DNA of 64,000 nucleotides. It comes from Tanypteryx hageni (lineage: Eukaryota > Arthropoda > Insecta > Odonata > Petaluridae). The position numbers and the translations under genes are program-made. This document shows, piece after piece, positions 34,375-46,472 of this stretch (its first letter is position 1; the number at the start of each line of letters is the position of its first letter). The stretch covers positions 53,023,738-53,087,737 of the forward strand of contig CM054115.1 in NCBI GenBank assembly GCA_028673005.1, given 5' to 3'. The notes under the pieces were generated by a model, which was given only the letters and a program-made list of their open reading frames with translations, was not told the DNA's origin and made no database searches.

Positions 34375-34485
34375 CTTTAGGGAATAATACGGAAACAGGA
34401 AAAAATTCTTCCTTTACCCGTAAACGAACCCGGGTCTTCTACTTATCGAGCGGGTATTCCACCACTGAGCTATAGTAGCAAAGTC
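34370..34485 (-). mobile_element. tRNA-derived SINE or tRNA pseudogene
   Basis: On the minus strand a tRNA-like head reads TAGCTCAGTGGTGGAATACC (box A) and, about 35 bases on, GGGTTCGTTTAC (box B in a CCCG...CGGG T-arm). The 5' and 3' acceptor strands do not pair, so it is not a working tRNA gene. The tail contains 'gtattattccctaaagt' before a TA run, very like the 'gtatattccctagtc' tail of the SINE at 6998. That suggests a short SINE sharing that 3' tail. Confidence 0.7.
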
Positions 34486-35029
34486 ATTCTTCCGTTTTCA
34501 GAAGGGAATTTTCGTGAAAAAGGAAGAAATGCACCTCCCTCACAAATGGTGAGGTTATCCTAACTACAAATTGATCCGACGCTCACTATGCTAACAGGCA
34601 TAGGCTGTAAAGGTTTAAAATAATTTGGAAACACGTACATTTCTGCCATGAAAAACATGCTCTGAGTGCGGATATGTTTGCAAAATCCAGCGCCACGTAT
34701 CGGAAAAACTACACGAAGAAAAATATCAATTTTTTTTCATCGCCTTTTTCGGGACGAGTAATTCCTCGTCTCAGTTCCATTTTTCCACTCATAAAATCTC
34801 AACCTCAAATTTGTGGAAACAACAAAGTTCTTTTTTCATTATAAGAAGCTTGTTGTCGCATCACGGTTAATTAATTCCCGACAGAGGTTTCGGAACAACG
34901 AGCGGGATACTAGAGAGTTTTTAATACGCGCCACGAGTAATCTGGACCCTCTTCATCCTTTCCATACCTCGAGAAAATCTCTTGATGCTCTCAAATCTCG
35001 GACCCTTATCCACTCCGTGTGTACCTTAA
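34486..35029. other. Unassigned stretch with a solo foldback arm
   Basis: At 34805-34845 the segment 'aaatttgtggaaacaacaaag' plus a T-run and 'cattataag' matches one arm of the foldback at 55205-55334. The opposite arm is absent here. Nothing else is recognised. Confidence 0.6.
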
Positions 35030-35800
35030 AATCCCTTCGGCTCCTTCCCGTACCAAGCCTTCATCCCTCGACCGCCCCATCTACTTCTTCAACGTATCCC
35101 TCTCTCTCTCCTTCACCCACCTTCTATCTCTCTCTCTAACCCTCTACCTCTAACTCACCCTCCCTCCCCTTCCCTCTCACCCACCCTCTCACTATCTCTC
35201 CCTCCAGCCCTCCCTCATTCTTTCTCTCTCCTGCATCTCTCTCTCTCCCTCCTCTCTATCCTATCTCACTGTCCTTTCCCTCTATATCCCTCCTTAACTC
35301 CCCCTAATTCTCTCCTCCCTCATTCTATCTCCCCCCATTTTCTCTCCTTCATTCTCTCTCTGCCTCCTCTCCCTCCTATATCCTTCCTCAATCCCCCTCT
35401 TTATCTCCCTCCCCACTCTCTCTCTCTCTCTACCTCTCCCTCCTCTGTCTTCGTCATCTTTTTCCCTTCTCACTCTCTCCTCTCTCCCCTTTCTCTCTTC
35501 TCCCTCTATCCTCTTTCTCTCTCCCTCCTCTCTCCTCCCCCATCTCTTTCTCCCTCATCTATCCCCATTATCTCTCATTCTTCTATCCTTCCTTCCTTCT
35601 CCTCTATTCCTCCTCTCTCCCTCCTTTTCTCTCGCTCCTCCTTTCTCCCTCATCTCTCTGCCTTCTTCTCCCTCCTCTCTATTCCTTCGTCTCTCTCCGT
35701 CTTTCCTCCCTCCCTTTCTTCCTTCCGTCTCTCCAGTCCTTCCATATCTCCCTCCCTCTCCTTTCTCTCTCTCTCTCCCCATCTTTCGAACCAACTAGAC
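35030..35800. repeat. Long polypyrimidine (CT) tract
   Basis: About 770 bases nearly free of A and G runs on the plus strand, with CCCTCC, CTCTCTC and TTCCTCC words. The reverse-strand Glu/Arg/Gly frame at 35555-35794 is compositional. A mirror-image GA tract of similar length lies at 38500-39265. Confidence 0.92.
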
Positions 35801-36642
35801 CTCCGCCATATTTTAATCTACCCGAAAGAAAGAGAGAGAGAGAGTATCCGAGAGACCAGTGAGCATGCGAACGCTTTTCCTTACCCTCCCCGTCTTAAAA
35901 TTCCACCTCCCATCCTTACACCGCTGTCCGAAAAAAGACGTCATTAGGGCTTGCATAAAATTAAAGAAAAAAGCGGGCTGAAGTATTCTGGCTTTATTTA
36001 TCTTAATCTTCTTTTTTGCGTGGAGGAGAGGTTAGGTAAGGATGGGAAGAAATATAGAGAGGAAAATCTCTCGGAGGAGCTCTGAATTAATGCCGGTCGG
36101 CCATGCATGCTCTAAAGATTTTGTTCTCGGTTTGTCCATTTTGGCGACCTTTTAACCCCTTCAAAGTTGACGACAGCTGCTTTACGTAAAGTTTAAAAAA
36201 TTCCAAGAGGGAAAGTCTTAAAGGGGATCGATTAGATAATATTCGTCCGTAAGAATTTTAGGAGTTTAGAAAAATGTCTGGAAGACTTATTGATATTTTT
36301 AGATACGTTAGTTATTGCGCGAAGTGTAGAATTCTTTGAAGACTTGGCCGAAAACCGAGTTTTTAGCGTTCATTTTGTAGATCGAAACAGATATGTTAAT
36401 AGCAACGCTCCATTCGATGTTTTAATGTAGAAGAACTTCTGAGGGTTATATAAAAACGTTAAGATCGTTTATAATTCACGCATTTCCGGAAATAAAAAAA
36501 TTCTTCCAGAAAGAAACTCCTAAATTTAAGAGGCCACCAAGTATTTATTTATGCATTCTTAAAAGTGGTGTATCAATTGAACAGAAAATTATAAATTGTA
36601 TTTATCATATTGCTATCTCAACTCGTTCTTAAAAGTGTTTTT
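35801..36642. other. Unassigned stretch
   Basis: About 840 bases with no gene or matching repeat recognised. Confidence 0.5.
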
Positions 36643-37479
36643 ACTTTCTCATATACGTAGTATATTGAGCAAGTATTGTTACCGTGAAAAAATGTTACTT
36701 CGATATTTTGATGGAAATACAAGTTTTAGGTGTCCCTGAGTCCATAAAAGTTTTCGCCATGCCGTCTGTCTGTCGGTCTGTTCGCTGTTCTAGGGCCCAA
36801 ACGCGTTTATAATCGAATGATATTTCGTATTTGTGCAATATATCATCTTTTTCAGAAATGTTTTCATAAAAATGATATTGCGCAAAAATAAATGGTAGGT
36901 TATTCTTGAAGATTTTTATAAAATGTTTATTTACTCAAAAGTGGCTTCAGAGAATTTGATTAAAATCAATCCAATCGTAGAGCCTGATGTCACAAATAAT
37001 ATGACGTAAGCCATATATCTCTTGAAATCATCATATGGCGTCCAGTGGCATTACAATGTACGCTAAGCTACCTTACCCAAGCCCTATGACGTCACGCCTC
37101 CGCCGCGATCCACTAAAAATCTTGTTACAACCTAAGCGGTTGAACTGAATCAAATGATATATCGTGTTTATGGATAGTATCATTCATAATAGACACTCTG
37201 AAGAGATGAACGATATTGCGCAACAATTAAGGGTACTTTATTCTTGGATATTTTGAAACAAAATTCGATTTACTCAGAAATGGCTATAAGGATTTTGATT
37301 AAAATCCAACCAATCGTACTGTCTGATGTCACAAATAATACGTACTAAGCTATATGTCCCAAAAAATTATTAATATCGACAAGTGACATTAAAATATACA
37401 CTAAACTACGGTTAACTTTGATTTATAAGCGTTTTTCTTTTATAAACGTTCGCAGTTGACCAAACGTATATGAGAAAGT
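36643..37479 (+). mobile_element. Family E element, copy 1
   Basis: 837 bp bounded by ACTTTCTCATATACG at the left and CGTATATGAGAAAGT at the right, an exact 15-base inverted repeat. Next to the left end is a CTGTCTGTCGGTCTGT box. Internally, two related blocks repeat ('atatcgtgtttatgg-tagtatcattcat' type, 'gattttaatcaaaatc', 'tgatgtcacaaataat'). The terminus is that of family A minus one C, and the first 130 bases resemble family A, so the two families are related. There is no transposase. Confidence 0.85.
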
Positions 37480-38499
37480 TTGTGCAATATTGCGCCGTTT
37501 ATTTTAATATGATGAAGATTAAATTTTCATTCTAATGTGCAAATGTGAATGTATCTTACCAGTTGTCCAAAGCGAAACAATTCTGCAAACAACAGTTTTG
37601 GTATAAAATTTTGGAGCTCTAATCCCTCATACGATACGGTTTCAGGCATTTGCGATAATGCTCAACTTTTCAATACATGGATTAGTGAAGAAAAGAAAGA
37701 ATAAAAGGAGTAATTTTCCTAAATAAAAAAATATTCCGTGAACGAGATTCCAGAAAATATGATAACTTCATAATTTTATATTACACAACTTACAACATCT
37801 TTTTTTCTCTCTGCTCTTCGGTTTTTAAGATACAAATTGGTTCGTTTCTTTTGAACACGGTAGTCTATTAAATAATTCTCCTGCGTAACAAGCTTTATTA
37901 TGCATATAAATTTATAGAAATCAATACTAACAATAACGTTCATGAATTGCAGTAAATTATTAGCATGGATATATCGTTATAAACAGCTGAAAATATTCAA
38001 TAAATAAGTAAATAAAATTCTCCTTCAAACATACGCACACACACAAATAATTAATTTTCCCAAAATACATAAACAGCAAACGGCAGGTTGGAACTTGCCA
38101 ACTTAGTTTTGATTTGATTTATCTTGTTAGAGGTCTCCAGGCAGAAACTGGTCCAAGGGTTAAAATTGCCCAAGTCTCACGCCGAACTTGTTCCAATACA
38201 CTCCAAACATCTTGAGATCCAATCTCGCGAATCTTCCCCTAGAGAAGGTGCAGCAAGAGTACAGGTATTAACCCTCGGCTCATCATACCCATTCCAGCTC
38301 CTTGATTGTCACTTGGACGCACAGCTGCCATCCGTGGAGGCCATAATTCAAGGGGATGGGCAGTATGGAAAGTCGGAAAAAAAACCCCGAGACATTCCAT
38401 ATACCTCCGCTTCACTCCCCCCCCCCCTCCAACACATTCAGCACGTTCCTCCGGTCCACGGAACTTCGGGAGGTGGAGGAAAAGAGCTTTTTGACCCTA
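37480..38499. other. Unassigned stretch with a doubtful 140-codon frame
   Basis: The 140-codon frame at 38124-38546 begins outside the GA tract and is not wholly low-complexity. However, its translation shows no domain I can name and it runs into Pro-rich and Gly-rich low-complexity sequence. The segment could be part of an unidentified retroelement. Confidence 0.3.
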
Positions 38500-39265
38500 A
38501 TCCAGAATTTCTGCCGTGGAGAGGATGGACGAGGGAGAGAGGCTAGGAGAGAGAGGAGCACTCCTTATTTCGAATGGGAGAGGGAGAGACAGGGAGAGAT
38601 TTATAGGAAGGGACAATATAAGATAGAGTTGAGAGCAGAAGTAGGATTAAGGAGGTGGGGAAATAGATGAGGAGGAGTGAGAGAACGATGGTAGGGAATA
38701 AAGTGTGAAGGGTAAAGGAAGAGGAGGGGAAGAAAGGAGGGAGGGAGAAGCGGAAAGAGGGGAAAGAGCGAGGAGGTTAAAGACAGAGAGAGAGAGGAGG
38801 AAATGTAGGAGAAATTGAGGAAAGGTAAGACGAGGAGAAGGGTGAATGAAGTGGCGGAGGGGAGAGAGAGAGAGAGGGAGAGAGAGGTGAGGGTAAGGAG
38901 ATAAAGAGCGAAGGAAAGAAAATAAAGAGAGTAAATGGAAAAGGTGAAACGGGACTTAAAAGAGTGAAGAAATAAGAAACGGGGAGAAAAGTAGAGAGAG
39001 GGAGAGGGTGATGGGGTGAAAGAGGGAGAGAAAGCGAGTGAAGAAGAGGGAGTCAGCGATGGATGGAGAGAGAGAGGGGATGAGCGAGATGGATAGGGGT
39101 AGATAGAGGAGGATGGAAGGTGAGAGAAAGGGGAAGGAAGAGAGAGAGAGCTTGCGAGGAAGAAGACGAAATTATTGTGAGAGTGACGGAGGAGATGAGG
39201 TGGTCGAGGGATGAAAATTTGGAATGGGAGAGAGTGAAGTAGTGAGAGATAGGGAGAGGTGAGAA
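38500..39265. repeat. Long polypurine (GA) tract
   Basis: About 760 bases of AG-rich plus strand with GAGAGAG, GGGAGA and GGAAGG words. The 302-codon reverse-strand frame at 38601-39509 is mostly Ser/Leu/Pro/Phe read from this tract and is not a gene despite being the longest frame in the window. Confidence 0.92.
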
Positions 39266-40892
39266 ATGGAAAAAATTCCATTGTTCTCCACTCTTTCTCT
39301 CCCCTATTCATCCGCCATCTCCTTAAACATTCTCTTTCCTCATTTTCTCCGTCTCTCCGGGGACCAATCTGAAACCCGTCACGACTTTCTTTCGCTCTCT
39401 CTCTTCCCGTTGAAGAGCTTCCATCGCAACATCTCCCGGGAAACGTGCCACGGAATGAATTGTGTTTGCCTTTAAGAGGTATTGTTTTCTCCTTGGAGAT
39501 ATTTTTCAAAACATCGCTTCGCTACCATGGAATAATGCGAGCGTTTTCGTGTATGGCGGATGCTTTTCTTCGCATGTCAACGTCATTTGCGTTCTCCATA
39601 TAGATACATTGCGCACATTTTTTTATCTCCTGTGCTAGTGCACCAATTGAGATAATTAACAGACAAATGTTGGCCTTAACAAAAATTAATATGCAATGCG
39701 TCTCATAGGTATTTTTTCTCGTTTTCACTGGCAAAAATGTTCTGAAATTCATGGGTAAATATCAATTGCCCCATAATTTACTACATGGCGACAAAAGAAA
39801 TTGATTGAAAAAACTAGCACCTTCGCCTTTAGCACCTATATGGGCTCAATTTCACATGACGGCGCGGTTCCCTCGCCTATATTGCCAAGAAAGCTTTTAC
39901 ACATAGAATGACTATCTACGGTATGGTAATTAAAATTTCAGACTCCTAAAAAGTTATTTTTTTCGGAATCGAATCAAATCGGCTTATATGGAACAGCATT
40001 CTCTCAACAAGAAATTTAGGCTTCCTTCTTTTTATCATACGCACTTCCTGTACATGAGTTATCTTTATTTTTTGAATTGTCTAATATTTGTAAAAGTTCT
40101 GCACGATTCCTAAAAGCGGAAGAGAGGTAGTTCATTGTATTTTCAGTTTTGATGTCATAATGATGGTAATAACAAAGAAAACAAGAATTTGTTCTTCAAT
40201 ATTTTTATCCCCATTCTATTTACGTGGCCAGAACAGGTTAGGAAAAATGAACCAAGTTAACTTAAAATAAAAGTACGTTATTTTATTCCATTAGGCTAGG
40301 CATTTTAAAAACATCTACGACGAACAAAAATAGATTCAATTTTTAGTATTACGAAAACGCATACTAAAGGGCGTATTCACTAAACCATTAGTAAATCGTG
40401 ACTTACTCGCAATATTGCTGGCTTTCTCTTGAATGGGTAATTCTAATTTATTTCCACCTTGAGCTTAGAGTGAAATACAAAAATAATTATACTACCCTTA
40501 GCTTCTTCATCGTCAAGCTTCTTTATGAATATAAAGATGGGACTATAATTCCTTTCTTTCTTAATGTGTGCCATGCATTACATGCTCACCGTTCGCATTT
40601 TTATTAATCGCTTCGACAAAACTCCTAATCCAGTCAATGCTCTCACGGAGGCGGCATTCATTTGCATGAGGCTGACGATAGGGTTTATAACCCTTCTCCT
40701 TTTCCCCTTCATCATTATCCGAAATAAAAATCGTTGCACTAGAGGAAGAAAATGATCCCCGTCGAGTGCACCTCGATTTGAAGGCATCGTATTCCTTCGC
40801 GATCATCAAATCTTTGCTCGTAATCGTGGAAAGAAACATTTTAAAAGATTTTATTTAAGCAAAATGCCATTTTATCGAAATAAACGGCACAA
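39266..40892. other. Unassigned stretch
   Basis: About 1.6 kb with no gene or matching repeat recognised. Overlapping frames at 40561-40839 on both strands are unrecognised. Confidence 0.5.
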
Positions 40893-42664
40893 TACGTTTG
40901 GTCGACTGTGTACGTTTATAAAAGAAAAACGCTTATAAATCAAAGTTAACCGTAGTTTGGTGTATATTTTAATGCCACTGGCCGATATTTAGTAATTTTT
41001 TGGACATATGGCTCAGTAAGTATTATTTGTGACATCAGGCTGTACGATTGGATGGATTTTAATCAAAATCCTTTTAGGCATTTTTGATTACATGTATACC
41101 TCACAATACGCTCGGGTTGCGTTCCAAAAAACCAGTGTATCGCGGATCAGCGTATTGCGAAACACAGTTTTATGTGAGCAATGCTATAAAAAAGAGATGC
41201 TCTCCTAAATGGATTAAAATCACGGGTAAGCACGACAGATATGTTCCTAAAAAGGAAATCGTGCTAAACAAATGCAAAAATCCCATTTAAAACAATATCA
41301 AAGATAGGAGGGGAAAAGAGAGCGCGAGCGATATATATTACGTACGTATTCTATATAATACTCTAATTATCATCAAAGTATTTAGATTGGTAGCTTAAAA
41401 TACCTTTACATACTATTTGTCTTACGGAAGGGGTGTTTAACTTCGATTATGCCTCCCCAGCACAGTTGATGTTAAAGAAATGGCCCCCTTAGCACACTTT
41501 TAATTTTTCCAGCGCTCCTGCAAATAGTTCTCACAGTCGACGGAGCTTGAGAAAGAGCACGACCTATAGCAGCGTGCCCTTGCCCACATTCAAAACGTTT
41601 TATTATATCCAATTGAATTAATTAATTAAGAGAAATACTTCGCTTTATTTTTTTTTTAGATTGCGACATTTCAAACTTATAAGGGTAAAAACTCGAGCAC
41701 AAATTCAATGTCTCACCACCACGAGCTCGGACTAAAAAATGACTGTAGTCCGCCGAATCACTACCTAGGATATAAAAAGAAAGTCGTCGATTACATTACT
41801 TCTCCGGTGCAATATTGTATACACATGAAATGAATATGAAAACAATTTAAAAGTATTTCGTATATAATGAAAAAAGTTGTTTTTCATTGCTCGCGTTAGA
41901 CCTTTTGAATCGGAAGAGAAAGTCTCCTCGTTCTACGGGTCTTATAAGAGCGTAAGTCCGGATCAAGCGAGCGTATCGAGTCAGAAAGTGTAATGAGCGT
42001 AAAACCGAAAAAAGCGTATCGCGAAACAACGTATCGCGAGGTAAATCGAATTTTGTTTTAAAATATCCAAGAATCAAGGGCCTTTAATTGTTGCGTAATA
42101 TCGTTGATCTCTTCAGATTGTCTATTATGAATGACATTATCCATAAATATGAGATATCATTCGATTTAGTTTAGCCGTTTAGGCTGTAATAAGATTTTTA
42201 GTTGATCGCGGCGGAGGCGTGACGTCATAGGGCCTGGGTAGGTAGCTTAGCATACATTTTAATGCCACTGGACGCCATATGATGATTTCAAGAGATATAT
42301 GGCTTACGTAATATTATTTGTGGCATCAGGTTCTACAAATGGATTGATTTTAATCAAATTCTCTGTAGCCATTTTTGAGTAAATAAAATTTTTCTAAAAA
42401 TCGCCAAGAATAAACTACCCTTTATTTCTGTGCAATATCATTTTTATGAAAAACTTTCTACAAAAGATTATATATTGCACAAATACGAAATATCATTCGA
42501 TTATAAACGCGTTTGGGCCCTAGAACAGCAAACAGACCGACAGACAGACGGTATGGCGAAAACCACTTCTATGGACTCAGGGGCACCTAAAGCGTGTATT
42601 TCCATCAAAATCGAATTTTTCACGATAAAAATACTTTCTCAATATACTACATATATGAGAAAGT
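40893..42664 (-). mobile_element. Family E element, copy 2 (minus), interrupted
   Basis: The reverse complement of copy 1, ending with ATATGAGAAAGT at 42664 and containing the CAGACCGACAGACAGACGG box. A 19-base piece including the other terminal repeat is missing at its 40893 side. It is split at 41099-42041 by another element; joining the flanks restores collinearity with copy 1. Confidence 0.85.
41097..42043. mobile_element. TA-flanked element nested in family E copy 2
   Basis: Element 41099-42041 (943 bp). The left end is CCTCACAATACGC and the right end is GCGAGG preceded by ACGTATC, reading CCTCGCGATACGT in reverse. TA lies on both sides (41097-41098 and 42042-42043). The empty site is seen in family E copy 1. 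Subterminal CGCGATACGC and GCGTATTGCG words repeat at both ends. A TA target and repeated subterminal words fit a Tc1/mariner-pogo type non-autonomous element. No transposase is visible, and the 76-codon minus frame at 41847-42077 is unrecognised. Confidence 0.78.
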
Positions 42665-42969
42665 AAAAAGGATCGCTTAATTCCGTCCCTTCGGCTCCGC
42701 AGATGAGGATGTGTCACTTTTATCATCCTTCCACGTGGCGAGGTTTTAAAGACAACATTAAATAATTGATAATCCCATCATTTGTAAAAGTAGAGAGAGA
42801 GAGAGGAGGAAAGTCTCGTTCGAATTTTATTCCCGCGTTTACGTCTTCGTTTTCATAATCCTGATACTTTTGCAAGGACGGAAAGGATTCTGATCTAGGC
42901 AAAATAAAGGAAAACGTGTCTGCGGAACCTTTATAAGCAAAAAATTAATGGAAGGCGTAATTTTTTCCG
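42665..42969. other. Unassigned stretch
   Basis: About 300 bases with no feature recognised. Confidence 0.45.
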
Positions 42970-43215
42970 GGTAAAATTTTGCGTCGGATTACTTCCTCCC
43001 AGAGCAAGATATGGAGAAAGAGAAAAAAGGAAATGGCTAAGGACAGTGAGAAAGACAGGTTAGAGCGAAAGAAATACAGAGAAAATAAGAGAGAATAGTC
43101 GAGAGGTGGAAAGCGTAGCAAGAATATGGTCAGAGACGCCTGTGGGAAAATAAGAGACCAAGAGAGAAAAAAGTGAAAGAGAGAGAAGGAAAGGCGATGA
43201 AAGGGACATATGGCG
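42970..43215. repeat. Purine-rich tract
   Basis: AG-rich on the plus strand from about 43010. The reverse-strand 117-codon Phe/Leu/Ser frame across it is compositional. Confidence 0.7.
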
Positions 43216-43984
43216 AGGGGAAAAGACTTGATTAATGGATCGATTGAGTAGCGCACTTTACTTCTACCAGGTTTATGCCGGAGAACCCCCTCGTACACCT
43301 AAACCAATCCGTCATCAACGAACAGTGCTATATGACTCGATTATACGATATCAGAGAGATATGTATAGCAACACAAACAAATTGCAATTTAAAATTCAAG
43401 GCATATAAACTTTTTTTATTGTATGCGGAGATTCAAAGGGGATACTGGCAATAATAAAAAGCAACTATGAATGCATGTCTTCATATTTGGTGCGAACTCA
43501 CTCGCGGTAAAACAATCACAAGAAGTGGAGCAATACAAGAGAGGAAAGATGCCGACATAATGCGTGCATGCACGCACGGCAGAGGCGTTCTTTACTGTTT
43601 ATGTAATCACGACAAAAAAGATAAATATTGATGGCGTAGTATAATGTCTAAGAACTGAAAAATGATATGTGATGCGAAAAAAACAGCAAATTTTTGATTC
43701 GCCGACTTAGTTCCTAATCAGTTGTAATTAATAAAACAATCGACAATTATTTAAAACTGGCCTCACTCTAATATTAGTAATATAATGTTTATGTTCAGGT
43801 TCATTCCTTCGCCGTAAATTACGCATTTCTTTTCACTTACAAACGCAGTGTTTACGTAAAGAAAATAGACGTATCTATGCTAATTTCTTCGTCGTGGATT
43901 ATCCATTTACTAAATGTTGCGTGCGCACTGAAGAAAACTAAATTAATTAATTATTTACATCAATTACCTATTTACTTCAGTTGC
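43216..43984. other. Unassigned stretch
   Basis: About 770 bases. Two loosely similar units at 43800-43930 ('cattccttcgccgtaaattacgc' and 'atttcttcgtcgtggattatcc') may be an old short tandem duplication. No gene. Confidence 0.45.
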
Positions 43985-44350
43985 CACGAAGATTGTTTTC
44001 GTTGACAACAATTTAAAAAACACGGGAAAATTTTTTCTGTCCAAAGTGAATTGTCACTTTCTCGTTTGATTTTCTTTCTAATCAGCTACTCCTTCGATAA
44101 AAATGTACTGAACAAAACATATGCTATTTCACTAGTTCTACGATTCAGTTTAAAAACATTTTTGTTTAAAGTGATTTTACGAGATATAAAGAAAAGTTCA
44201 TTTTTTGTCGCCAGTATAGTGGCACTCCCGATTAGGCTACATAATCCATTCATATTTTTATTAGTTTCTCATATGTCCTAAATATCAAATTTCATCAACA
44301 TCTGCCCAATAGTTTCTGAGATGAAACATGCGGACGAACGGGCACGACCT
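43985..44350 (-). repeat. Repeat F, copy 2 (minus)
   Basis: The reverse complement of 24897-25265, collinear over about 365 bases with scattered differences. The 76-codon plus frame at 44051-44281 lies in the antisense direction and is not conserved as a frame in copy 1. Confidence 0.8.
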
Positions 44351-44549
44351 GACCCTAAGGCGTTTTTTGTTTACTTTTTGTAAAGAACGCCTAAAAAACC
44401 CGCCAAAACTTATTTTTAAAAGGAGCCAATAAAACTTGACACAGCATGTAAAATAAATTAAAGTAAACAAATATTCGATAATAAAATGTACAGAGTACAC
44501 GGGAATGCACTGGTTAAATTAAATGGAAATGCGCTAATAAAGGAAAGGG

Positions 44550-44812
44550 AGCGATGAAGATGAATAGATGGCAAGAGATAAAAGAGGAGAGACATATAGA
44601 GGGGGATAGAGGGAGAGAAACTGAAGAAGGTGGCGTAAAAATGGGGGAAAAGAGAAATAGAGAGATAGTAAGGGAGAAGACGAACGGACTATGGATAACT
44701 AAGCACGGAACATTGGACGGAAAAAATAAGGTGGGAAATGAAGCTAAATGGGATGGAAAGAAAATGGCGATCTGAGTGAGAAAGGAAGGAAGAGAGAGTG
44801 AAATGGAGAAAG
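44550..44812. repeat. Polypurine tract
   Basis: AG-rich plus strand. The 73-codon Lys/Glu/Arg frame in it is compositional. Confidence 0.75.
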
Positions 44813-45874
44813 GATCAGCTAAACTCGCCCTGTAGATTCACGGAATAAATTTAGGCACAACGGAGGAAGAATACGACGAGGACAATTAGCGCAAAAAGGT
44901 TTTTGGGGTTAAAAAAGAATTACGGCAGCTCTTCGATCGTATTTCATGAAAGATGAGCGTTTTATTTTTAGGCGGGAATATATTATGCCCCCCCCCCCCC
45001 AATTCCGCCGGAGTGGATGAAAGCCTTTTTTTGCATCTTAATGGAATTTTGAGCTCGCAAAAATTTTGCATTATATTACATCTTCGATAAGAAAGGGCTA
45101 GATGACGCATAGCTCTCCGTTTTTTTCTGATAGAATTCATCTCGCTAAGAAACGCCACTCTCGGATTAACGCGTGGGATAGAATAAAACATGGCTGCTAA
45201 TTCGAAGGATATACAATCTCAGGAAAAATTTTGCAGGCCATATATAGTTTCAACTGCCATTAAAAATGGTGAAATGTCACGCCTATATCATATACATATT
45301 TCTTTTCCACATATATAGTTTTCACCATTTTGTAAAGCAAAAGCATCAGCTCCAATTTGCCGTGAACATGCCCTATTTAAGGGTATTAACTGACAGAAAA
45401 ATTAAAGCCAACGGTATCTTTAATAATTTCAGTAAAAGGTTAATAGCGCAGTGCATAAATGCGCAATTTTTCTCCAGATACTCCGCCAAGCCGCACATGT
45501 CACGACCAAACTTTCTAAGGGTTCCTTAGAAAAATGCGACCGTTTCTAAAATAGTCACCCTTGAAACTCCGCAGGTTTTATGCGACGAGGAGAGCAGACA
45601 GATCAAATTACTGGCGGGAAAGAAAATGAAGGAAGATTTACCACCTAATCACCAAGTACCACCTCACTCCTATCTCTCCCTGCCCCTCTCTTCGAAAGTA
45701 AACCGTTAAATTCAGGAGATTCGCGGCAGTATTTTATTCGCCCAAATGAAGAGCTAGGCAAGCAGTTCCCTTTACGCGAATCTGGTGCTTAGTAGGGTAT
45801 AGGATGCAGTAACTAACTCGCAATTTTGCTTACAAGGTATTATTTTATCGCATTAAAAAACTGAAGTTTGTAAG
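44813..45874. other. Unassigned stretch
   Basis: About 1.1 kb containing a poly-C run near 44990. No gene or matching repeat. Confidence 0.5.
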
Positions 45875-45876
45875 CA

Positions 45877-46407
45877 CAGTAGAAGTCCAGTTATACGTGT
45901 ACGGATTAACCGGGCGTTCTGGAGCGAGTTTCAATTTTCCCGCTTATGAGGTAAAATAAGTAGACATGGGCTTTAGTGATTTATTAAACAATCATCGATT
46001 AATCAGATCGATCGCTTTCTTGAAACAATGACGTTTCAGCAAAAGAAAGAAATTTGACAGAGTTCTTTGTCGGAAAATGAAACAAACTAATTTATCAATC
46101 ATTTTTATTCGAAATGAAATTTTCCCTTTTATTAGATAGATTCCTTTAAACCAAGGACCATCTCAAATTCGCAGCGATATTAAGTTACTCATTGGGCACG
46201 TGAATGCTTTATTATATTTATATCTTACAGTCCCATCTTTTTCATATGCAGGCATAACGATTATTTGTTTGTCAGAAAGAGTGGTCACTGCCAAAAACAA
46301 ATTTTAATTAACAGACATTATACCAAATTTAATGTAGATTATTCGTGTTCTTCAATTATCCGTGACTACTCAAGTCCCAATTAACACGGATAACCGGGGT
46401 TTTACTG
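45877..46407. mobile_element. pogo/Tigger-like MITE, 531 bp
   Basis: Left end CAGTAGAAGTCCAGTTATAC; right end read in reverse CAGTAAAACCCCGGTTATCC. Both continue into ACGGATTAAC- and GTGTTAATT-type sequence. TA follows the right end (46408-46409); the left flank is CA, so one copy of the target duplication has mutated. CAGTARAAC-CCGGTTATCCG ends are characteristic of Tigger-like members of the pogo group. It has no transposase remnant. Confidence 0.85.
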
Positions 46408-46472
46408 TATAACGTTATTATGCGTTACCAGAGATACACGGCTCAAAAAACCGTGATGGAATGCAAAAAAAG

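Noticed and set aside
34415..34485. Functional tRNA gene on the minus strand
   Set aside because: Boxes A and B are good, but the 5' and 3' acceptor strands do not pair and the D-arm is irregular. It is better read as a SINE head or pseudogene.
38601..39509. 302-codon reverse-strand open frame, the longest in the window
   Set aside because: It is almost entirely Ser/Leu/Pro/Phe encoded by a GA-rich tract. There is no domain and no codon structure beyond composition.
45877..46407. LTR retrotransposon or endogenous retrovirus termini
   Set aside because: Across the window I saw no pair of direct long terminal repeats with TG...CA ends plus a primer binding site; the paired ends found are inverted, as in DNA transposons.
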